41,604 nucleotides of DNA, from contig JAADHH010000014.1 in assembly GCA_013151955.1 (NCBI GenBank), positions 1,109 through 42,712 of the forward strand, written 5' to 3'. Shown piece by piece: positions 1 through 8,652 of the stretch. Below the pieces are notes generated by a model. It saw nothing but the letters and a program-made list of their open reading frames with translations, did no database searches and had not been told where the DNA came from. Within the stretch, counting starts at the first letter, position 1. Every line of letters starts with the position of its first letter. This DNA is from Chloroflexota bacterium (GTDB lineage: Bacteria; Chloroflexota; Anaerolineae; Ardenticatenales; JAADHH01). A program made the position numbers and the translations under genes.

Positions 1-89
1 CGGTGGCGCTGGAGCGTGGGTCGAAGTTTGCCATCCGCGAAGGTGGACGTACCGTGGGTGCCGGCACCATTACCAAGATCATTGAGTGA
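1..89 (+). CDS. tuf: Elongation factor Tu, C-terminal end (partial)
   Basis: Only the last 28 codons are present, read from base 3 to the TGA at 87-89. They encode the very conserved end of EF-Tu domain III, FAIREGGRTVGAGTITKI followed by IE. EF-Tu delivers aminoacyl-tRNA to the ribosome as a GTP-dependent factor. Its position directly before rpsJ matches the common fus-tuf-S10 arrangement. The 5' part lies outside the window. Confidence 0.95.
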   Translation, partial: VALERGSKFAIREGGRTVGAGTITKIIE

Positions 90-206
90 GCAGTCCTGGC
101 GGGCAGCAGTTGGGCAACGGTGTTCAAATTGGCGTCAGGTGCAAAAAGAGAATCGCGCTGGGGGTCAATCACAAGCGTTCCGCGTGTTTCATAGCTTGAA
201 TATCAC

Positions 207-225
207 GCAGCACATGGTGTGCTGC
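207..225 (+). terminator. Short perfect hairpin in the tuf-rpsJ spacer
   Basis: Arms GCAGCACA (207-214) and TGTGCTGC (218-225) pair perfectly around a 3-base loop. It lies in the 196-bp gap between tuf and rpsJ. No T-run follows, so it could be a weak terminator, a processing site or an mRNA leader structure. The rest of the gap shows nothing recognisable apart from the rpsJ Shine-Dalgarno GAGGGAG at 275-281. Confidence 0.3.
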
Positions 226-285
226 ACACATCACGCGCCAGAGAGAGACTGCTGACGCAGCAAACCGCAAACTTGAGGGAGTGGT

Positions 286-594
286 ATGAGGAAACAAAAG
301 ATACGGATCCGACTTAAGGCATACGACCATCGTCTGTTGGACCAGTCAGCTCGGCAGATCGTAGAAACGGCCGAGCGCTCTGGTGCGCAAGTGGTGGGCC
401 CGGTACCGTTACCGACGCGGATTGAGAAATACACGGTGATACGTTCAGCATTCATCGACAAAGACTCTCGGGAACAACTGGAGATTCGGACACACAAGCG
501 ACTCATCGACGTCGTTGAACCCGACTCAAAAACCATTGATAGTCTGATGAGGCTGAATCTTCCTGCCGGTGTCGACATAGAGATCAAATTATAG
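286..594 (+). CDS. rpsJ: 30S ribosomal protein S10
   Basis: The 102-residue product is full length for S10. It opens with the family signature [15 protein letters not shown], continues through the flexible loop region near [16 protein letters not shown], and ends in VDIEIKL. S10 sits in the 30S head and also takes part in NusB-dependent antitermination in well-studied bacteria. The ATG at 286 is preceded by GAGGGAG. It is the first gene of the S10 cluster, and a 117-bp gap separates it from rplC. Confidence 0.97.
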   Translation: MRKQKIRIRLKAYDHRLLDQSARQIVETAERSGAQVVGPVPLPTRIEKYTVIRSAFIDKDSREQLEIRTHKRLIDVVEPDSKTIDSLMRLNLPAGVDIEIKL

Positions 595-711
595 GACAAT
601 CTTCCAGGCATTGGTGATTGTCGCAGCCGGAAAGGCGGACAAACGGCGTGCTCGGTCACTCCATACCTGGAAAGCAAATAGCCAGCCGGCAATTGGACGT
701 CTGGAGGAACC

Positions 712-1353
712 ATGAAAGGTATCCTGGGCAGAAAAGTAGGTATGACGCAGATATTTGACGAGTCGGGGAAAGTAATCCCTGTGACCGTCCTTGAAGCAGG
801 TCCCTGCTTCGTAACCCAGATCAGGACCAAAAGAAACGATGGGTATCAGGCAGTGCAGCTTGGTTTTGGGGAGATTTCCCCGACTCGGGTTACGCGGGCC
901 GAGCGTGGCCACTTGGAAAAGGCCAAGGTGCCCACATTGCGCCACCTGCGGGAGCTGCGCGTGGATGATGTCTCGTCTTACCAAGAAGGGCAACGTCTCG
1001 ATGTAAGTCAGTTTGAGGTTGGGGATCGCGTGGACGTCATCGGGATCTCGAAGGGGCGCGGGTTCGCCGGTGTTGTGAAACGCTACGGATTCCGTGGCGG
1101 GCCAAAGACACATGGCCAATCTGACCGCACACGAGCACCGGGATCTATCGGTGCAGGTACGACGCCCGGGCACGTCATCAAGGGTATGCGGATGCCCGGC
1201 CGGATGGGCAACCAACGGGTGACGGTACAAAACCTGAAGGTCGTACTGGTGGACCCCGACCGTAATTTGATTGCAGTGCGCGGAGCAGTGCCCGGTGTGC
1301 GCGGTGGCGACCTCATCATCCACGAAGCGATTAAGCGACGCAAGGGCGAGTAG
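712..1353 (+). CDS. rplC: 50S ribosomal protein L3
   Basis: The 213-residue product starts with the typical [19 protein letters not shown]. It contains the long extension [19 protein letters not shown], which reaches toward the peptidyl-transferase centre, then [18 protein letters not shown]3 is an early 50S assembly protein that binds the 3' domain of 23S rRNA. GGAGG at 703-707 sets the ATG at 712. The gene is followed by an unusual repeat-filled 164-bp spacer before rplD. Confidence 0.97.
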   Translation: MKGILGRKVGMTQIFDESGKVIPVTVLEAGPCFVTQIRTKRNDGYQAVQLGFGEISPTRVTRAERGHLEKAKVPTLRHLRELRVDDVSSYQEGQRLDVSQFEVGDRVDVIGISKGRGFAGVVKRYGFRGGPKTHGQSDRTRAPGSIGAGTTPGHVIKGMRMPGRMGNQRVTVQNLKVVLVDPDRNLIAVRGAVPGVRGGDLIIHEAIKRRKGE

Positions 1354-1378
1354 GGCGCGTAGCAACGGCAAAACGATG

Positions 1379-1500
1379 AATCAGGGAGTAGGGAGTAGGG
1401 AGTAGGGAGTAGGAAAGTAGGGAGCGTGGAGCGTAAAAACGTGAGACGCGAAGGGCGAAACTCGCAACCCGAAACTTGAAACCCGAAACTCGTACATACG
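1379..1500. repeat. Tandem heptamer and wordlike microrepeats between rplC and rplD
   Basis: Four tandem copies of GGGAGTA occupy 1384-1411. Decayed units follow (GGAAAGTA, then GGGAGCGTGGAGCGT). From about 1440 the sequence changes to repeated words of the kind CGAAACTCG and ACCCGAAACT. The block fills the spacer up to the rplD Shine-Dalgarno. Similar degenerate words occur at 20,725-20,830, 28,345-28,495 and 30,270-30,385. It has no coding potential that I recognise. Confidence 0.8.
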
Positions 1501-1517
1501 GCAGGAGCAGCAGAGTC

Positions 1518-2168
1518 ATGAAGATACCTGTATATAACATGGCGGGCGAAGTTGTAGATGAGGTCGTATTGCCTGCCGATATCTTTGGGATAGAACCCAA
1601 CGTGCCGGTCATGCACCAGGCACTCGTGCGGCAACAAGCGAATGCGCGATTGGGCACGCACAAAGCGAAAACGCGTGGCGAAATTCGTGGAGGCGGCCGA
1701 AAGCCATGGCGTCAAAAAGGTACGGGTCGGGCACGGCAGGGCACGCGCAGCGCCCCTAATTTTCGGGGGGGAGGGGCGGTCTTTGGCCCCAAAGTTCGTA
1801 GCCACGCAAAGAAAATGCCGCGAAAGATGCGGCGGCTGGCTTTGTGCTCAGCCTTGTCCGTAAAAGCGGCAGAATCTCAATTGGTGGTCATCGACGAGCT
1901 GACCTTTGACCAACCCAAGACCCGTGAAATGGTCGCCTTGCTGGACCGCCTGGAACTTCACGACAGCGTTCTGATCGCTTTGGCAGATGGCGACTGGGCC
2001 GTGGAGCGTTCGGTCAGCAATTTGCCCGATGTAAAAACGTTGCGGGTGCAGTACCTGAACGTGGAGGATTTGCTGGGTTATGATCGGCTGCTCCTGGTGC
2101 GACCGTCTCTGGATGTCATTCAGGAGACATGGGGGACTTCGGAAAAACGTACGGGAGAGGGATCGTAG
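1518..2168 (+). CDS. rplD: 50S ribosomal protein L4
   Basis: The 216-residue product starts [16 protein letters not shown]. The hallmark exit-tunnel loop [19 protein letters not shown] lies at about residues 58-76, followed by [10 protein letters not shown]4 lines the peptide exit tunnel and, in enterobacteria, represses the S10 operon; whether it does so here is unknown. I chose ATG 1518, preceded by GCAGGAGCAG, over an in-frame ATG at 1476, because the upstream codons are translated microrepeat sequence and do not belong to L4. Confidence 0.95.
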   Translation: MKIPVYNMAGEVVDEVVLPADIFGIEPNVPVMHQALVRQQANARLGTHKAKTRGEIRGGGRKPWRQKGTGRARQGTRSAPNFRGGGAVFGPKVRSHAKKMPRKMRRLALCSALSVKAAESQLVVIDELTFDQPKTREMVALLDRLELHDSVLIALADGDWAVERSVSNLPDVKTLRVQYLNVEDLLGYDRLLLVRPSLDVIQETWGTSEKRTGEGS

Positions 2169-2227
2169 GAAAGGTAGCGGACTCATAACGCTGGATCCCA
2201 AATCTAAAATGGAACGGGGAGGGAGCG

Positions 2228-2515
2228 ATGCACATCTACGAGGTGTTGCGACGCCCAATTGTGACCGAAAAAAGTATGCGGCAATCGGACCTGGTCAACC
2301 AGTACACGTTCGAAGTTGACCGGCGGGCTACCAAGCAACAGGTGAAAAAGGCTGTCGAGACTGCCTTTGACGTGCAAGTCGTTCGCGTCAACATCATGCG
2401 TTGCGCAGGAAAGAAACGTCGCTGGGGGCGTCATATAACCCGAACGCCGTGGTGGAAAAAAGCGGTGGTGATGTTGGCAGAGGGCGATAGCATACAGTTC
2501 TTCGAGGGCGTCTGA
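2228..2515 (+). CDS. rplW: 50S ribosomal protein L23
   Basis: The 95-residue product, MHIYEVLRRPIVTEKSMRQ at its start, is the normal L23 length. It shows the conserved YTFEVDRRATKQQVKKAVE segment. L23 sits at the tunnel exit and docks trigger factor and SRP. A purine-rich GGGAGGGAG precedes the ATG. It stands between rplD and rplB as in nearly all bacteria. Confidence 0.96.
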   Translation: MHIYEVLRRPIVTEKSMRQSDLVNQYTFEVDRRATKQQVKKAVETAFDVQVVRVNIMRCAGKKRRWGRHITRTPWWKKAVVMLAEGDSIQFFEGV

Positions 2516-2538
2516 CCTGAGAGCAGGGAGATAACACC

Positions 2539-3372
2539 ATGGCCATTAAAGTATACAAACCTACGTCTCCGGGCCGCCGGGGGATGAGCGGCTTTACATT
2601 CGACGAAATTACGAAGAGCAAACCGGAGCGCGCGCTGGTGAAAGGTGCCCGCAATCGGGCGGGGCGGAACGTGCGTGGAAAGATTACCGTGCGTCACCGG
2701 GGCGGCGGCTCCAAGCGCAAATACCGGCAAATCGACAACCGGCGCGACAAACTGGGAATCCCCGCGCGCGTGGCAGCGATCGAATATGATCCGAACCGGT
2801 CGGCGCGCATTGCCCTGCTCTTTTACGCAGACGGCGAGAAACGCTATATCATCGCCCCTTTGGGCGTGAAGGTGGACGACACGCTGATGTCTGGCCCTGG
2901 CTCCGACATTCGGCCCGGCAATGCGATGCCGATTGCCAATCTGCCTGCGGGTACCATGATCCACAACATCGAGTTGTACCCTGGACGCGGTGGGCAATTG
3001 GTGCGGGCGGCCGGTACGTCGGCCCAGTTGCTGGCCAAGGAGGGCAAGTATGCCCACATTCGCCTTCCGTCCGGAGAGGTGCGCCTGGTCTCTGTGCAAT
3101 GTATGGCGACAATCGGACAGGTCGGAAATGTCGAACATGGCAACATCAATTGGGGGAAAGCCGGCCGCAAGCGCTGGCTCCGCTGGCGACCTACGACACG
3201 TGGTTCGGCGATGAATCCGTCGGACCATCCGCACGGTGGCGGAGAGGGCAAAGCGCCTATTGGCCGCGCCGGGCCCCTTTCGCCGTGGGGACAACCCACG
3301 TTGGGCAAGCGCACACGGCGGGTGAAGCGTACCAGCAAGTACATTGTGCGCCGGCGGGGGAAGAGACGCTAA
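2539..3372 (+). CDS. rplB: 50S ribosomal protein L2
   Basis: The 277-residue product is full length. It starts [18 protein letters not shown] and contains the near-invariant [19 protein letters not shown] in the C-terminal third, including the histidine linked to peptidyl-transferase function. The basic tail ends in [15 protein letters not shown]2 joins the subunits and is needed for peptide bond formation. GGGAG about 9 bases upstream supports the ATG at 2539. Confidence 0.97.
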   Translation: MAIKVYKPTSPGRRGMSGFTFDEITKSKPERALVKGARNRAGRNVRGKITVRHRGGGSKRKYRQIDNRRDKLGIPARVAAIEYDPNRSARIALLFYADGEKRYIIAPLGVKVDDTLMSGPGSDIRPGNAMPIANLPAGTMIHNIELYPGRGGQLVRAAGTSAQLLAKEGKYAHIRLPSGEVRLVSVQCMATIGQVGNVEHGNINWGKAGRKRWLRWRPTTRGSAMNPSDHPHGGGEGKAPIGRAGPLSPWGQPTLGKRTRRVKRTSKYIVRRRGKRR

Positions 3373-3474
3373 CGGGCCACCATGTTGGCAGGGCGGTTCC
3401 GACCTTGAATGCTGTGGGCAGGGAAGAGAGACACGAAACGGGAGACCTAAAACTCGTGATACAGGAGGACTTTG

Positions 3475-3756
3475 GTGGCTAGATCTCTGAAGAAGGGACC
3501 ATTTGTAGAATCCAAATTGCTAAAGCGCATCCAGGCGATGAATGCCAGTGGAGAGAAGCGCGTTATCCGTACCTGGTCACGTGCCTCCACAGTTTTTCCG
3601 GAAATGGTGGGGCATACCATTGCCGTACACGATGGGCGGCGTCATGTACCGGTTTACATCACCGAAAACATGGTGGGACACAAATTAGGAGAATTCGTTC
3701 CTACACGCACTTTTCGTGGCCACATTCGGGAGAAAAAAACCAGAGCGTACGGATGA
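3475..3756 (+). CDS. rpsS: 30S ribosomal protein S19
   Basis: The 93-residue product begins [11 protein letters not shown] after the start codon and holds the signature [22 protein letters not shown]19 forms a complex with S13 in the 30S head near the A site. I prefer GTG at 3475 over TTG at 3472, because AGGAGG at 3463-3468 is then 6 bases away and the canonical MARSLKK start results. The spacer before it carries words such as ACACGAAACGGGAG that resemble the intergenic microrepeats. Confidence 0.95.
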   Translation: MARSLKKGPFVESKLLKRIQAMNASGEKRVIRTWSRASTVFPEMVGHTIAVHDGRRHVPVYITENMVGHKLGEFVPTRTFRGHIREKKTRAYG

Positions 3757-3860
3757 TATAGGGAAGCAAGAGACAGGGGGCGTAGCGCAGAAAGGCCTGC
3801 TTTTTTGCGCAATCCTGTGCCGCACGTGAGCGAGAAAGCTATTTTATAGGACGGAACAAC

Positions 3861-4160
3861 ATGGCAACAGAGTATTATTATGAAACAAGAGCGGTCGTCA
3901 AGCATATCCACATGTCACCGCAGAAGGTGCGTTTGGTGGTGGATACTGTGCGGGGCATGAGCGTGTCTGAATCGCTGGCTCACCTGAAATTCATGCCGCA
4001 GGCTGCCGCCCTACCGGTCTACAAATTGATCCGGTCCGCAGCGGCAAATGCAGAGGAGAACGATGGGTGGGCCTCTGAAGATCTGTACGTGGCCGAGATT
4101 TGGGCGGACAAAGGCCCCACCCAGAAGCGCTATCGTTTTGCGGCTCGAAGCCGATTCTAA
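3861..4160 (+). CDS. rplV: 50S ribosomal protein L22, frame ends early
   Basis: The frame gives 99 residues, starting MATEYYYETRAVVKHIHMS and matching L22 through GPTQKRYRFAARSRF. L22 normally goes on for about 10-20 more residues. The missing tail is present immediately downstream in the -1 frame (4154-4216), so a single base appears lost near 4152-4157. Restoring it gives 118 residues, a normal length. L22 lines the exit tunnel and is essential in most bacteria, so a sequencing or assembly error is as likely as a true mutation. Confidence 0.93.
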   Translation: MATEYYYETRAVVKHIHMSPQKVRLVVDTVRGMSVSESLAHLKFMPQAAALPVYKLIRSAAANAEENDGWASEDLYVAEIWADKGPTQKRYRFAARSRF

Positions 4161-4216
4161 AAAGATCCAGCCACATTACTGTCGTGTTACGTGATCGCAC
4201 GGCAGAATTGGAGTGA
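4154..4216 (+). other. rplV: Displaced C-terminal tail of L22 (frameshift)
   Basis: Read from 4154, the sequence encodes ILKRSSHITVVLRDRTAELE and then TGA. This is the canonical L22 C-terminal strand (family pattern KRTSHITVVV). It continues the protein that stops at 4158-4160 but lies one base back. No obvious slippery heptamer precedes the junction, which argues against programmed frameshifting. Confidence 0.88.
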
Positions 4217-4319
4217 CAGTAGACTGAGGACCCAAGGCTTGCGGAAAAGCGACGCATAGTTGACCGGCCTGGGTTGTGTTCAGTCTACCGGCTGCGGGAT
4301 TGCAGCAGAGGAGGGGACA

Positions 4320-4961
4320 TTGGGACGAAAAGTTCATCCTTACGGTTTTCGGCTAGGAATAGTCAAGGATTGGAAAGCGCGGTGGTTTGCGGAAGGTGAG
4401 CAATACACGACGCAACTGCACGAGGACCTGCAGATTCGGGCGATGGTCTTTCAGGAAATGTCCATGGCCGGTGTTGCGGATGTCGAATTGGAACGCTTTC
4501 CCAATCAAGTATCCATCACTGTACACAGCTCCAAACCGGGCATCATCATCGGTCGTAAAGGGACGAATGTCAACAAATTGCGCGAAGGTCTGGAGGCTCT
4601 TACCGGCAAGAAAGTGCGCATTGACGTTCGGGAAGTGAAATCCCCAGATACGAACGCCCGGCTGATTTCCGGCAACATTGCCAGCCAGTTAGAGCATCGC
4701 ATCTCCTACCGGCGGGCGATGAAACAAGCCGCTATGAGAGCTATGCGCGGGGGCGCAAAAGGGATCAAGATTATGTGCAGTGGGCGGTTGTCGGGCGCGG
4801 AAATGGCCCGTACCATGCAAGTACGGGAAGGACGTGTTCCGTTACACACCTTGCGGGCAGATATAGATTATGCCCTGACCGAAGCGCACACGACCTATGG
4901 AGCCATCGGCGTAAAAGTTTGGATATACAACGGTGACATTCTGTCGGAGGACGAGGCATAG
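4320..4961 (+). CDS. rpsC: 30S ribosomal protein S3
   Basis: The 213-residue product starts GRKVHPYGFRLGIVKDW after the initiator. It carries a type II KH domain with the GxxG loop in PGIIIGRKGTNVNKLR (about residues 75-90) and the C-terminal domain with RVPLHTLRADIDYA. S3 binds mRNA at the entry channel of the 30S subunit. TTG 4320 is chosen because GAGGAGGGG lies just upstream and the usual GRKVHP start follows. An in-frame start at 4260 would add 20 unconserved residues. Confidence 0.95.
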   Translation: MGRKVHPYGFRLGIVKDWKARWFAEGEQYTTQLHEDLQIRAMVFQEMSMAGVADVELERFPNQVSITVHSSKPGIIIGRKGTNVNKLREGLEALTGKKVRIDVREVKSPDTNARLISGNIASQLEHRISYRRAMKQAAMRAMRGGAKGIKIMCSGRLSGAEMARTMQVREGRVPLHTLRADIDYALTEAHTTYGAIGVKVWIYNGDILSEDEA

Positions 4962-4996
4962 CGGCCTGACACCTGGTTGGAGCAGGAGAGAATATC

Positions 4997-5416
4997 ATGT
5001 TAATGCCAAAACGTACAAAACACCGCAAAGTACACCGCGGACGGATGAAGGGGCGTGCCAGCCGGGGCAACCGGGTACACTTCGGCGAGTTTGGTCTTCA
5101 GGCAAAGGAACCTGCCTGGATCACCGGTCGCCAGATAGAAGCAGCACGGCGGGCTATCGTTCGCTATGTCCGGCGCGGTGGCAAACTGTGGATTCGTGTA
5201 TTCCCTTATAAGTCGGTGACAAAAAGGGCGGCTGAAACACGGATGGGGAGTGGCAAGGGGGCGGTTGATCATTGGGTTGCCGTCGTCAAGCCTGGGCACA
5301 TACTCTTTGAGATCGGTGGCGTTCCGGAAGAGGCGGCTCGAGAAGCGATGCGCCTGGCAAGCCACAAACTTCCCATTCATACACAGTTTGTGTCCCGACA
5401 TGATCGCAGAGGATAG
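4997..5416 (+). CDS. rplP: 50S ribosomal protein L16
   Basis: The 139-residue product begins [19 protein letters not shown], typical of L16, and includes the conserved [17 protein letters not shown] and [21 protein letters not shown]16 helps position A-site tRNA and completes 50S maturation. The Shine-Dalgarno is in AGCAGGAGAG, about 8 bases before ATG 4997. It lies between rpsC and rpmC in standard order. Confidence 0.97.
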   Translation: MLMPKRTKHRKVHRGRMKGRASRGNRVHFGEFGLQAKEPAWITGRQIEAARRAIVRYVRRGGKLWIRVFPYKSVTKRAAETRMGSGKGAVDHWVAVVKPGHILFEIGGVPEEAAREAMRLASHKLPIHTQFVSRHDRRG

Positions 5417-5430
5417 GAAGAGGTTTCACA

Positions 5431-5643
5431 ATGAAAGCCGCAGAAATTCGTGGAAACATGAGCGCTGCCGAAATTCGCCAAGAGATTGACAATCACTATC
5501 AAGAATTGTTCAACTTGCGTTTTCAGATGGCCGCCAAACAACTGGTCAACACAAACCGTGTTCGTCAAGTGAAGCGTAACATTGCACGACTGAATACTAT
5601 CCTGCGCGAATATGAATTGTTCGCCGAGGAGGTAGAGGCATGA
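5431..5643 (+). CDS. rpmC: 50S ribosomal protein L29
   Basis: The 70-residue helical hairpin protein contains ELFNLRFQMAAKQLVNTNR and RVRQVKRNIARLNTILRE, the L29 signature. L29 sits beside L23 near the tunnel exit. Its stop overlaps the rpsQ start by four bases (ATGA), so the two genes are probably translationally coupled. Confidence 0.95.
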   Translation: MKAAEIRGNMSAAEIRQEIDNHYQELFNLRFQMAAKQLVNTNRVRQVKRNIARLNTILREYELFAEEVEA

Positions 5644-5891
5644 GAGAGCAACGGAAGGTCTTGACCGGACAAGTCGTCAGCGATAAGATGGAGAAGACGG
5701 TCGTCGTTCTCGTGAAGAGACAACATCGTCATCGCATCTATGGCAAAGTAATCACAACTTCCAAGAAATACAAGGCACATGACGAGGATAACGCCTCCCG
5801 TGCTGGTGATATTGTCCAAATCCGAGAGTGCAGGCCTATGAGTCGGGACAAACATTGGGTTGTGACGGACATCGTCAATCGGGCCGAATAG
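5640..5891 (+). CDS. rpsQ: 30S ribosomal protein S17
   Basis: The 83-residue OB-fold protein contains [19 protein letters not shown] and the end motif [17 protein letters not shown]17 is a primary 16S rRNA binding protein that helps assemble the 30S body. The start overlaps rpmC by 4 bases. The length is normal for the family. Confidence 0.95.
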   Translation: MREQRKVLTGQVVSDKMEKTVVVLVKRQHRHRIYGKVITTSKKYKAHDEDNASRAGDIVQIRECRPMSRDKHWVVTDIVNRAE

Positions 5892-5919
5892 GACAGCGAC
5901 TGCAAGAGGGAGGCGTATC

Positions 5920-6288
5920 GTGATACAACAGGAGAGCCGCCTGCGGGTGGCAGACAATACCGGAGCGCGCGAAATCCTTTGCATCAAAGTGTTGGGGGGA
6001 TCACGTCGTCGTTATGGCCGGGTCGGAGATGTGATTGTTGCTACCGTAAAGCAGGCTGTACCAGGCGGCTCTGTGCGGAAGGGGGACGTCGTCCGTGCCG
6101 TGATCGTGCGTACCGCGAAGGAATACGGCCGGAGCGATGGCTCACACATTCGCTTTGACGAGAATGCCGCCGTGATTCTGGATGATGCTCGGAATCCAAA
6201 AGGGACGCGCATCTTTGGCCCCGTTGGCCGCGAATTGCGCGAAAAGGGGTTCATGAAAATCGTGTCCCTGTCTCCGGAGGTTTTGTAG
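5920..6288 (+). CDS. rplN: 50S ribosomal protein L14
   Basis: The 122-residue product is full length. It starts [18 protein letters not shown] and ends [12 protein letters not shown], both strongly conserved in L14. L14 contacts the 30S subunit and is the binding site for the silencing factor RsfS. GTG is the start, preceded by the purine-rich AAGAGGGAGG. Confidence 0.96.
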   Translation: MIQQESRLRVADNTGAREILCIKVLGGSRRRYGRVGDVIVATVKQAVPGGSVRKGDVVRAVIVRTAKEYGRSDGSHIRFDENAAVILDDARNPKGTRIFGPVGRELREKGFMKIVSLSPEVL

Positions 6289-6301
6289 GGAGGGTGTGTA
6301 G

Positions 6302-6664
6302 ATGAGAATCCGTGAAAATGATACCATAGAAGTGGTGGCCGGCAACTGGAGTGGCGAACGTGGCGAGGTTAAACGTGTGATCCCTGGGCGCAAAGGAAAA
6401 GGCCGCCACGTTGGCCAACGGAACCCGAATGGCGACCGCGTGATTGTGAGCGGCATCAACATGCGTACCAAGCATCAGCGGCCCACCGGACAGGTGCAGA
6501 CCCAGGCCGGTCGCATTCAATTGGAAGGGCCCCTCCACATCTCGAACGTGGCGTTGGTCTGTCCGCATTGCGATCAGCCTACGCGCGTGGGCATCACCCT
6601 GACGGCAGACAACCGGCGTGCGCGCACCTGTCGAAAATGTGGCCAATACGTGGATAATACCTGA
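6302..6664 (+). CDS. rplX: 50S ribosomal protein L24 with zinc ribbon
   Basis: The 120-residue product contains the KOW motif NDTIEVVAGNWSGERGEVKR near the N-terminus. L24 initiates 50S assembly and lies near the tunnel exit. Four cysteines, C87, C90, C110 and C113 (CPHC and CRKC), form a probable zinc ribbon in the C-terminal part. That variant is known in many bacteria. The insert around PTGQVQTQAGRIQLEGP makes it somewhat longer than the E. coli protein. Confidence 0.95.
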   Translation: MRIRENDTIEVVAGNWSGERGEVKRVIPGRKGKGRHVGQRNPNGDRVIVSGINMRTKHQRPTGQVQTQAGRIQLEGPLHISNVALVCPHCDQPTRVGITLTADNRRARTCRKCGQYVDNT

Positions 6665-6751
6665 ATTCGTGTTGCCTGATGTTACCTGCGCTGCTACGCA
6701 TCATGCGTGATCCATTCCGGATCGTGCAGTATGGACTTGGAGAGCTAGATT

Positions 6752-7294
6752 GTGGCTAGATTCAAAAAAATATACCAAGAACAAGTTGTTCCACAATTGA
6801 TGGAGGCCTTTCAATATAGCAATGTGATGGAAGTGCCTCGGATTGCCAAAGTTGTGGTGAATGTGGGGGTGGGAGAGGCATTGCAGAATGCCAAAGCGCT
6901 GGATGCCGCTACCCGCGACATTGAAATCATTGCCGGCCAACACCCGGTGATCACGCGCGCCCGACGTTCCATCGCGGTATACCGGCTGCGTACGGGCAAT
7001 CCGATTGGCATCAAGGTGACATTGCGTGGAGAACGGATGTGGAATTTCCTTGACCGTTTGATCAGCGTGGCCCTGCCCCGGCAAAGGGATTTCCGCGGCA
7101 TTTCTCCGGATGCTTTTGACGGACGAGGCAACTATACCTTGGGCTTGCAAGAGCAACTGGTCTGGCCCGAGATAGATTATGATTCGATTGACAAGGTGCG
7201 TGGCATGGAAGTCAGTATCGTTACCACGGCCAAAAGTGATGATGAGGGCCGGGAACTTTTGCGTGCATTCGGTATGCCCTTCAAGCGGGTCTAG
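6752..7294 (+). CDS. rplE: 50S ribosomal protein L5
   Basis: The 180-residue product carries [15 protein letters not shown] and the conserved [32 protein letters not shown] and [20 protein letters not shown]5 binds 5S rRNA and the P-site tRNA T loop. The start is GTG 6752, with a short GGAGAG upstream. The spacer before it (6665-6751) shows no recognisable element. Confidence 0.96.
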   Translation: MARFKKIYQEQVVPQLMEAFQYSNVMEVPRIAKVVVNVGVGEALQNAKALDAATRDIEIIAGQHPVITRARRSIAVYRLRTGNPIGIKVTLRGERMWNFLDRLISVALPRQRDFRGISPDAFDGRGNYTLGLQEQLVWPEIDYDSIDKVRGMEVSIVTTAKSDDEGRELLRAFGMPFKRV

Positions 7295-7324
7295 CACGAG
7301 AATACGAAAGGAAAAGGTACACCA

Positions 7325-7507
7325 TTGGCCAAGAAAAGCATGATTGCCAGAGAAAAAAAGCGCAAGTATGAGTATCGGGTGCGCAACCGCTGTCGTTTGT
7401 GCGGGCGGCCGCGAGGATATATGCGCCGCTTCGGGATGTGCCGTATCTGCTTCCGGAAACACGCGATGGAAGGCATGATTCCTGGCATTGTCAAGTCCAG
7501 TTGGTAA
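7325..7507 (+). CDS. rpsN: 30S ribosomal protein S14, zinc-binding type
   Basis: The 60-residue short S14 has the C+ zinc site C23, C26, C39 and C42 in [20 protein letters not shown], and the usual end [12 protein letters not shown]14 helps assemble the 30S head. TTG 7325 begins [12 protein letters not shown], so this is the only sensible start. It lies between rplE and rpsH as expected. Confidence 0.96.
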   Translation: MAKKSMIAREKKRKYEYRVRNRCRLCGRPRGYMRRFGMCRICFRKHAMEGMIPGIVKSSW

Positions 7508-7622
7508 CGGCCTGCGGCGTTAGCTTTGGCCTTTCGTTAAATATGAAGCGTGGCGCAATTTGTGCGTCTCGCCGTGAAAGACTAGGCAGTTTGGGGCTTA
7601 CTAAGAAAGAGGAGAGAAGACT

Positions 7623-8021
7623 ATGACCATGAGCGATCCGATAGCTGACATGCTGACTCGTATTCGGAATGCTCAGATGGCACAACATGCCTATGTGCTG
7701 GTTCCGTCATCGAAGATCAAAAGGGCGATAGCCAAGATTTTGGTGGACGAAGGGTATATCAAGCAAGTAGAAACCGTCGAGAGCAAGCCACAGGCCATGC
7801 TTCGTCTTTGGATCAAATATGACGCTGAAAAAATCCCTGTGATCACCGGCTTGCGTCGCGTGAGCAAACCGGGGCGGCGCACCTATCGGGGAAAGGGAAA
7901 TATTCCCTGGGTGCTCAGCGGAATGGGAATTGCCATCGTTTCTACATCGCGCGGACTGTTGACCGACCGTCAGGCGCGACGTCTGGGCGTGGGCGGCGAA
8001 GTCATCTGTGAGATCTGGTAA
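7623..8021 (+). CDS. rpsH: 30S ribosomal protein S8
   Basis: The 132-residue product has the S8 hallmark SDPIADMLTRIRNAQ and ends with GLLTDRQARRLGVGGEVIC. S8 organises the central domain of 16S rRNA. ATG 7623 follows AGAGGAGAG; a second ATG at 7629 would give MSDPIADM, the more usual N-terminus, and cannot be excluded. Confidence 0.96.
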   Translation: MTMSDPIADMLTRIRNAQMAQHAYVLVPSSKIKRAIAKILVDEGYIKQVETVESKPQAMLRLWIKYDAEKIPVITGLRRVSKPGRRTYRGKGNIPWVLSGMGIAIVSTSRGLLTDRQARRLGVGGEVICEIW

Positions 8022-8024
8022 CTT

Positions 8025-8057
8025 AGAAGTTCAACTTCTCCGAGAAGTTGAACTTCT
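8025..8057. repeat. Perfect 33-bp palindrome, AGAAGTTCAACTTCTC family
   Basis: Two 16-base arms (8025-8040 and 8042-8057) pair perfectly around a single base. Each arm is itself nearly palindromic (GAAGTTCAACTTC). It sits just 3 bp past the rpsH stop, between rpsH and rplF. Close relatives occur at 29,245-29,277 and 29,725-29,757, so it belongs to a dispersed repeat family and is not just a local terminator. No T-run follows. Confidence 0.85.
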
Positions 8058-8099
8058 TGGGCGAACAAGGTAGCGTTTGGAAAACTGGAGGTAAGCAAA

Positions 8100-8645
8100 A
8101 TGTCTCGAGTGGGACGGTTGCCTATACCTATCCCTAATGGGGTTCAAATAAATATTCAAGGTGTAAAAGTGTCGGTAAAAGGCCCCAAGGGGGAATTGGA
8201 ACGAGAGTTTCACCCTGACATGACGATACGCCAGGAAGAGACAGTGTTGCTGGTCTCTCGCCCGACGGACCAAAGGAACCATCGGGCTTTGCACGGGCTT
8301 ACGCGTGCTCTGTTGGCAAACATGGTCATCGGTGTGTCCGAGGGATTCCAAAAACGAATGAGGCTGGAAGGAACTGGTTATCGCGCGGAAGCGCAAGGGG
8401 AAGACCTGGTGCTCAATGTGGGGCTTTCCCATCCGGTCCGCTTCACCCCTCCGCCTGGAATCGTCTTCGAGGTGGAAAAGGGGTATCGCACCTTCACCAT
8501 TGCCGGGCCCGACAAACAAATGGTAGGAGAAATGGCTGCCCGCATCCGCCGCGTGCGCCCGCCAGAGCCATACAAAGGCAAGGGCATCCTTTACGAAGGC
8601 GAGATTGTACGGCGCAAGGCCGGCAAGAGCGGTAAGATTGGATAG
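8100..8645 (+). CDS. rplF: 50S ribosomal protein L6
   Basis: The 181-residue product starts MSRVGRLPIPIPNGVQI and carries the C-terminal RIRRVRPPEPYKGKGILYEGE signature followed by a basic tail. L6 lies at the base of the L7/L12 stalk near the factor-binding site. Two similar half-domains are visible, as usual for the family. GGAGG precedes the ATG. Confidence 0.97.
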   Translation: MSRVGRLPIPIPNGVQINIQGVKVSVKGPKGELEREFHPDMTIRQEETVLLVSRPTDQRNHRALHGLTRALLANMVIGVSEGFQKRMRLEGTGYRAEAQGEDLVLNVGLSHPVRFTPPPGIVFEVEKGYRTFTIAGPDKQMVGEMAARIRRVRPPEPYKGKGILYEGEIVRRKAGKSGKIG

Positions 8646-8652
8646 CCTCGGC

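Noticed and set aside
90-285. A small gene between tuf and rpsJ (open frame from base 16)
   Set aside because: It overlaps the end of tuf in another frame, and the translation has no family resemblance.
4140-4170. Programmed -1 frameshifting to make full-length L22
   Set aside because: No slippery heptamer is visible at the junction; the A-run lies after the stop codon. I know of no precedent for L22, so a deletion or sequence error is more likely.
4260-4319. Longer start for S3 adding 20 residues
   Set aside because: The added residues are not conserved, and a strong Shine-Dalgarno lies right before the TTG that gives the canonical N-terminus.
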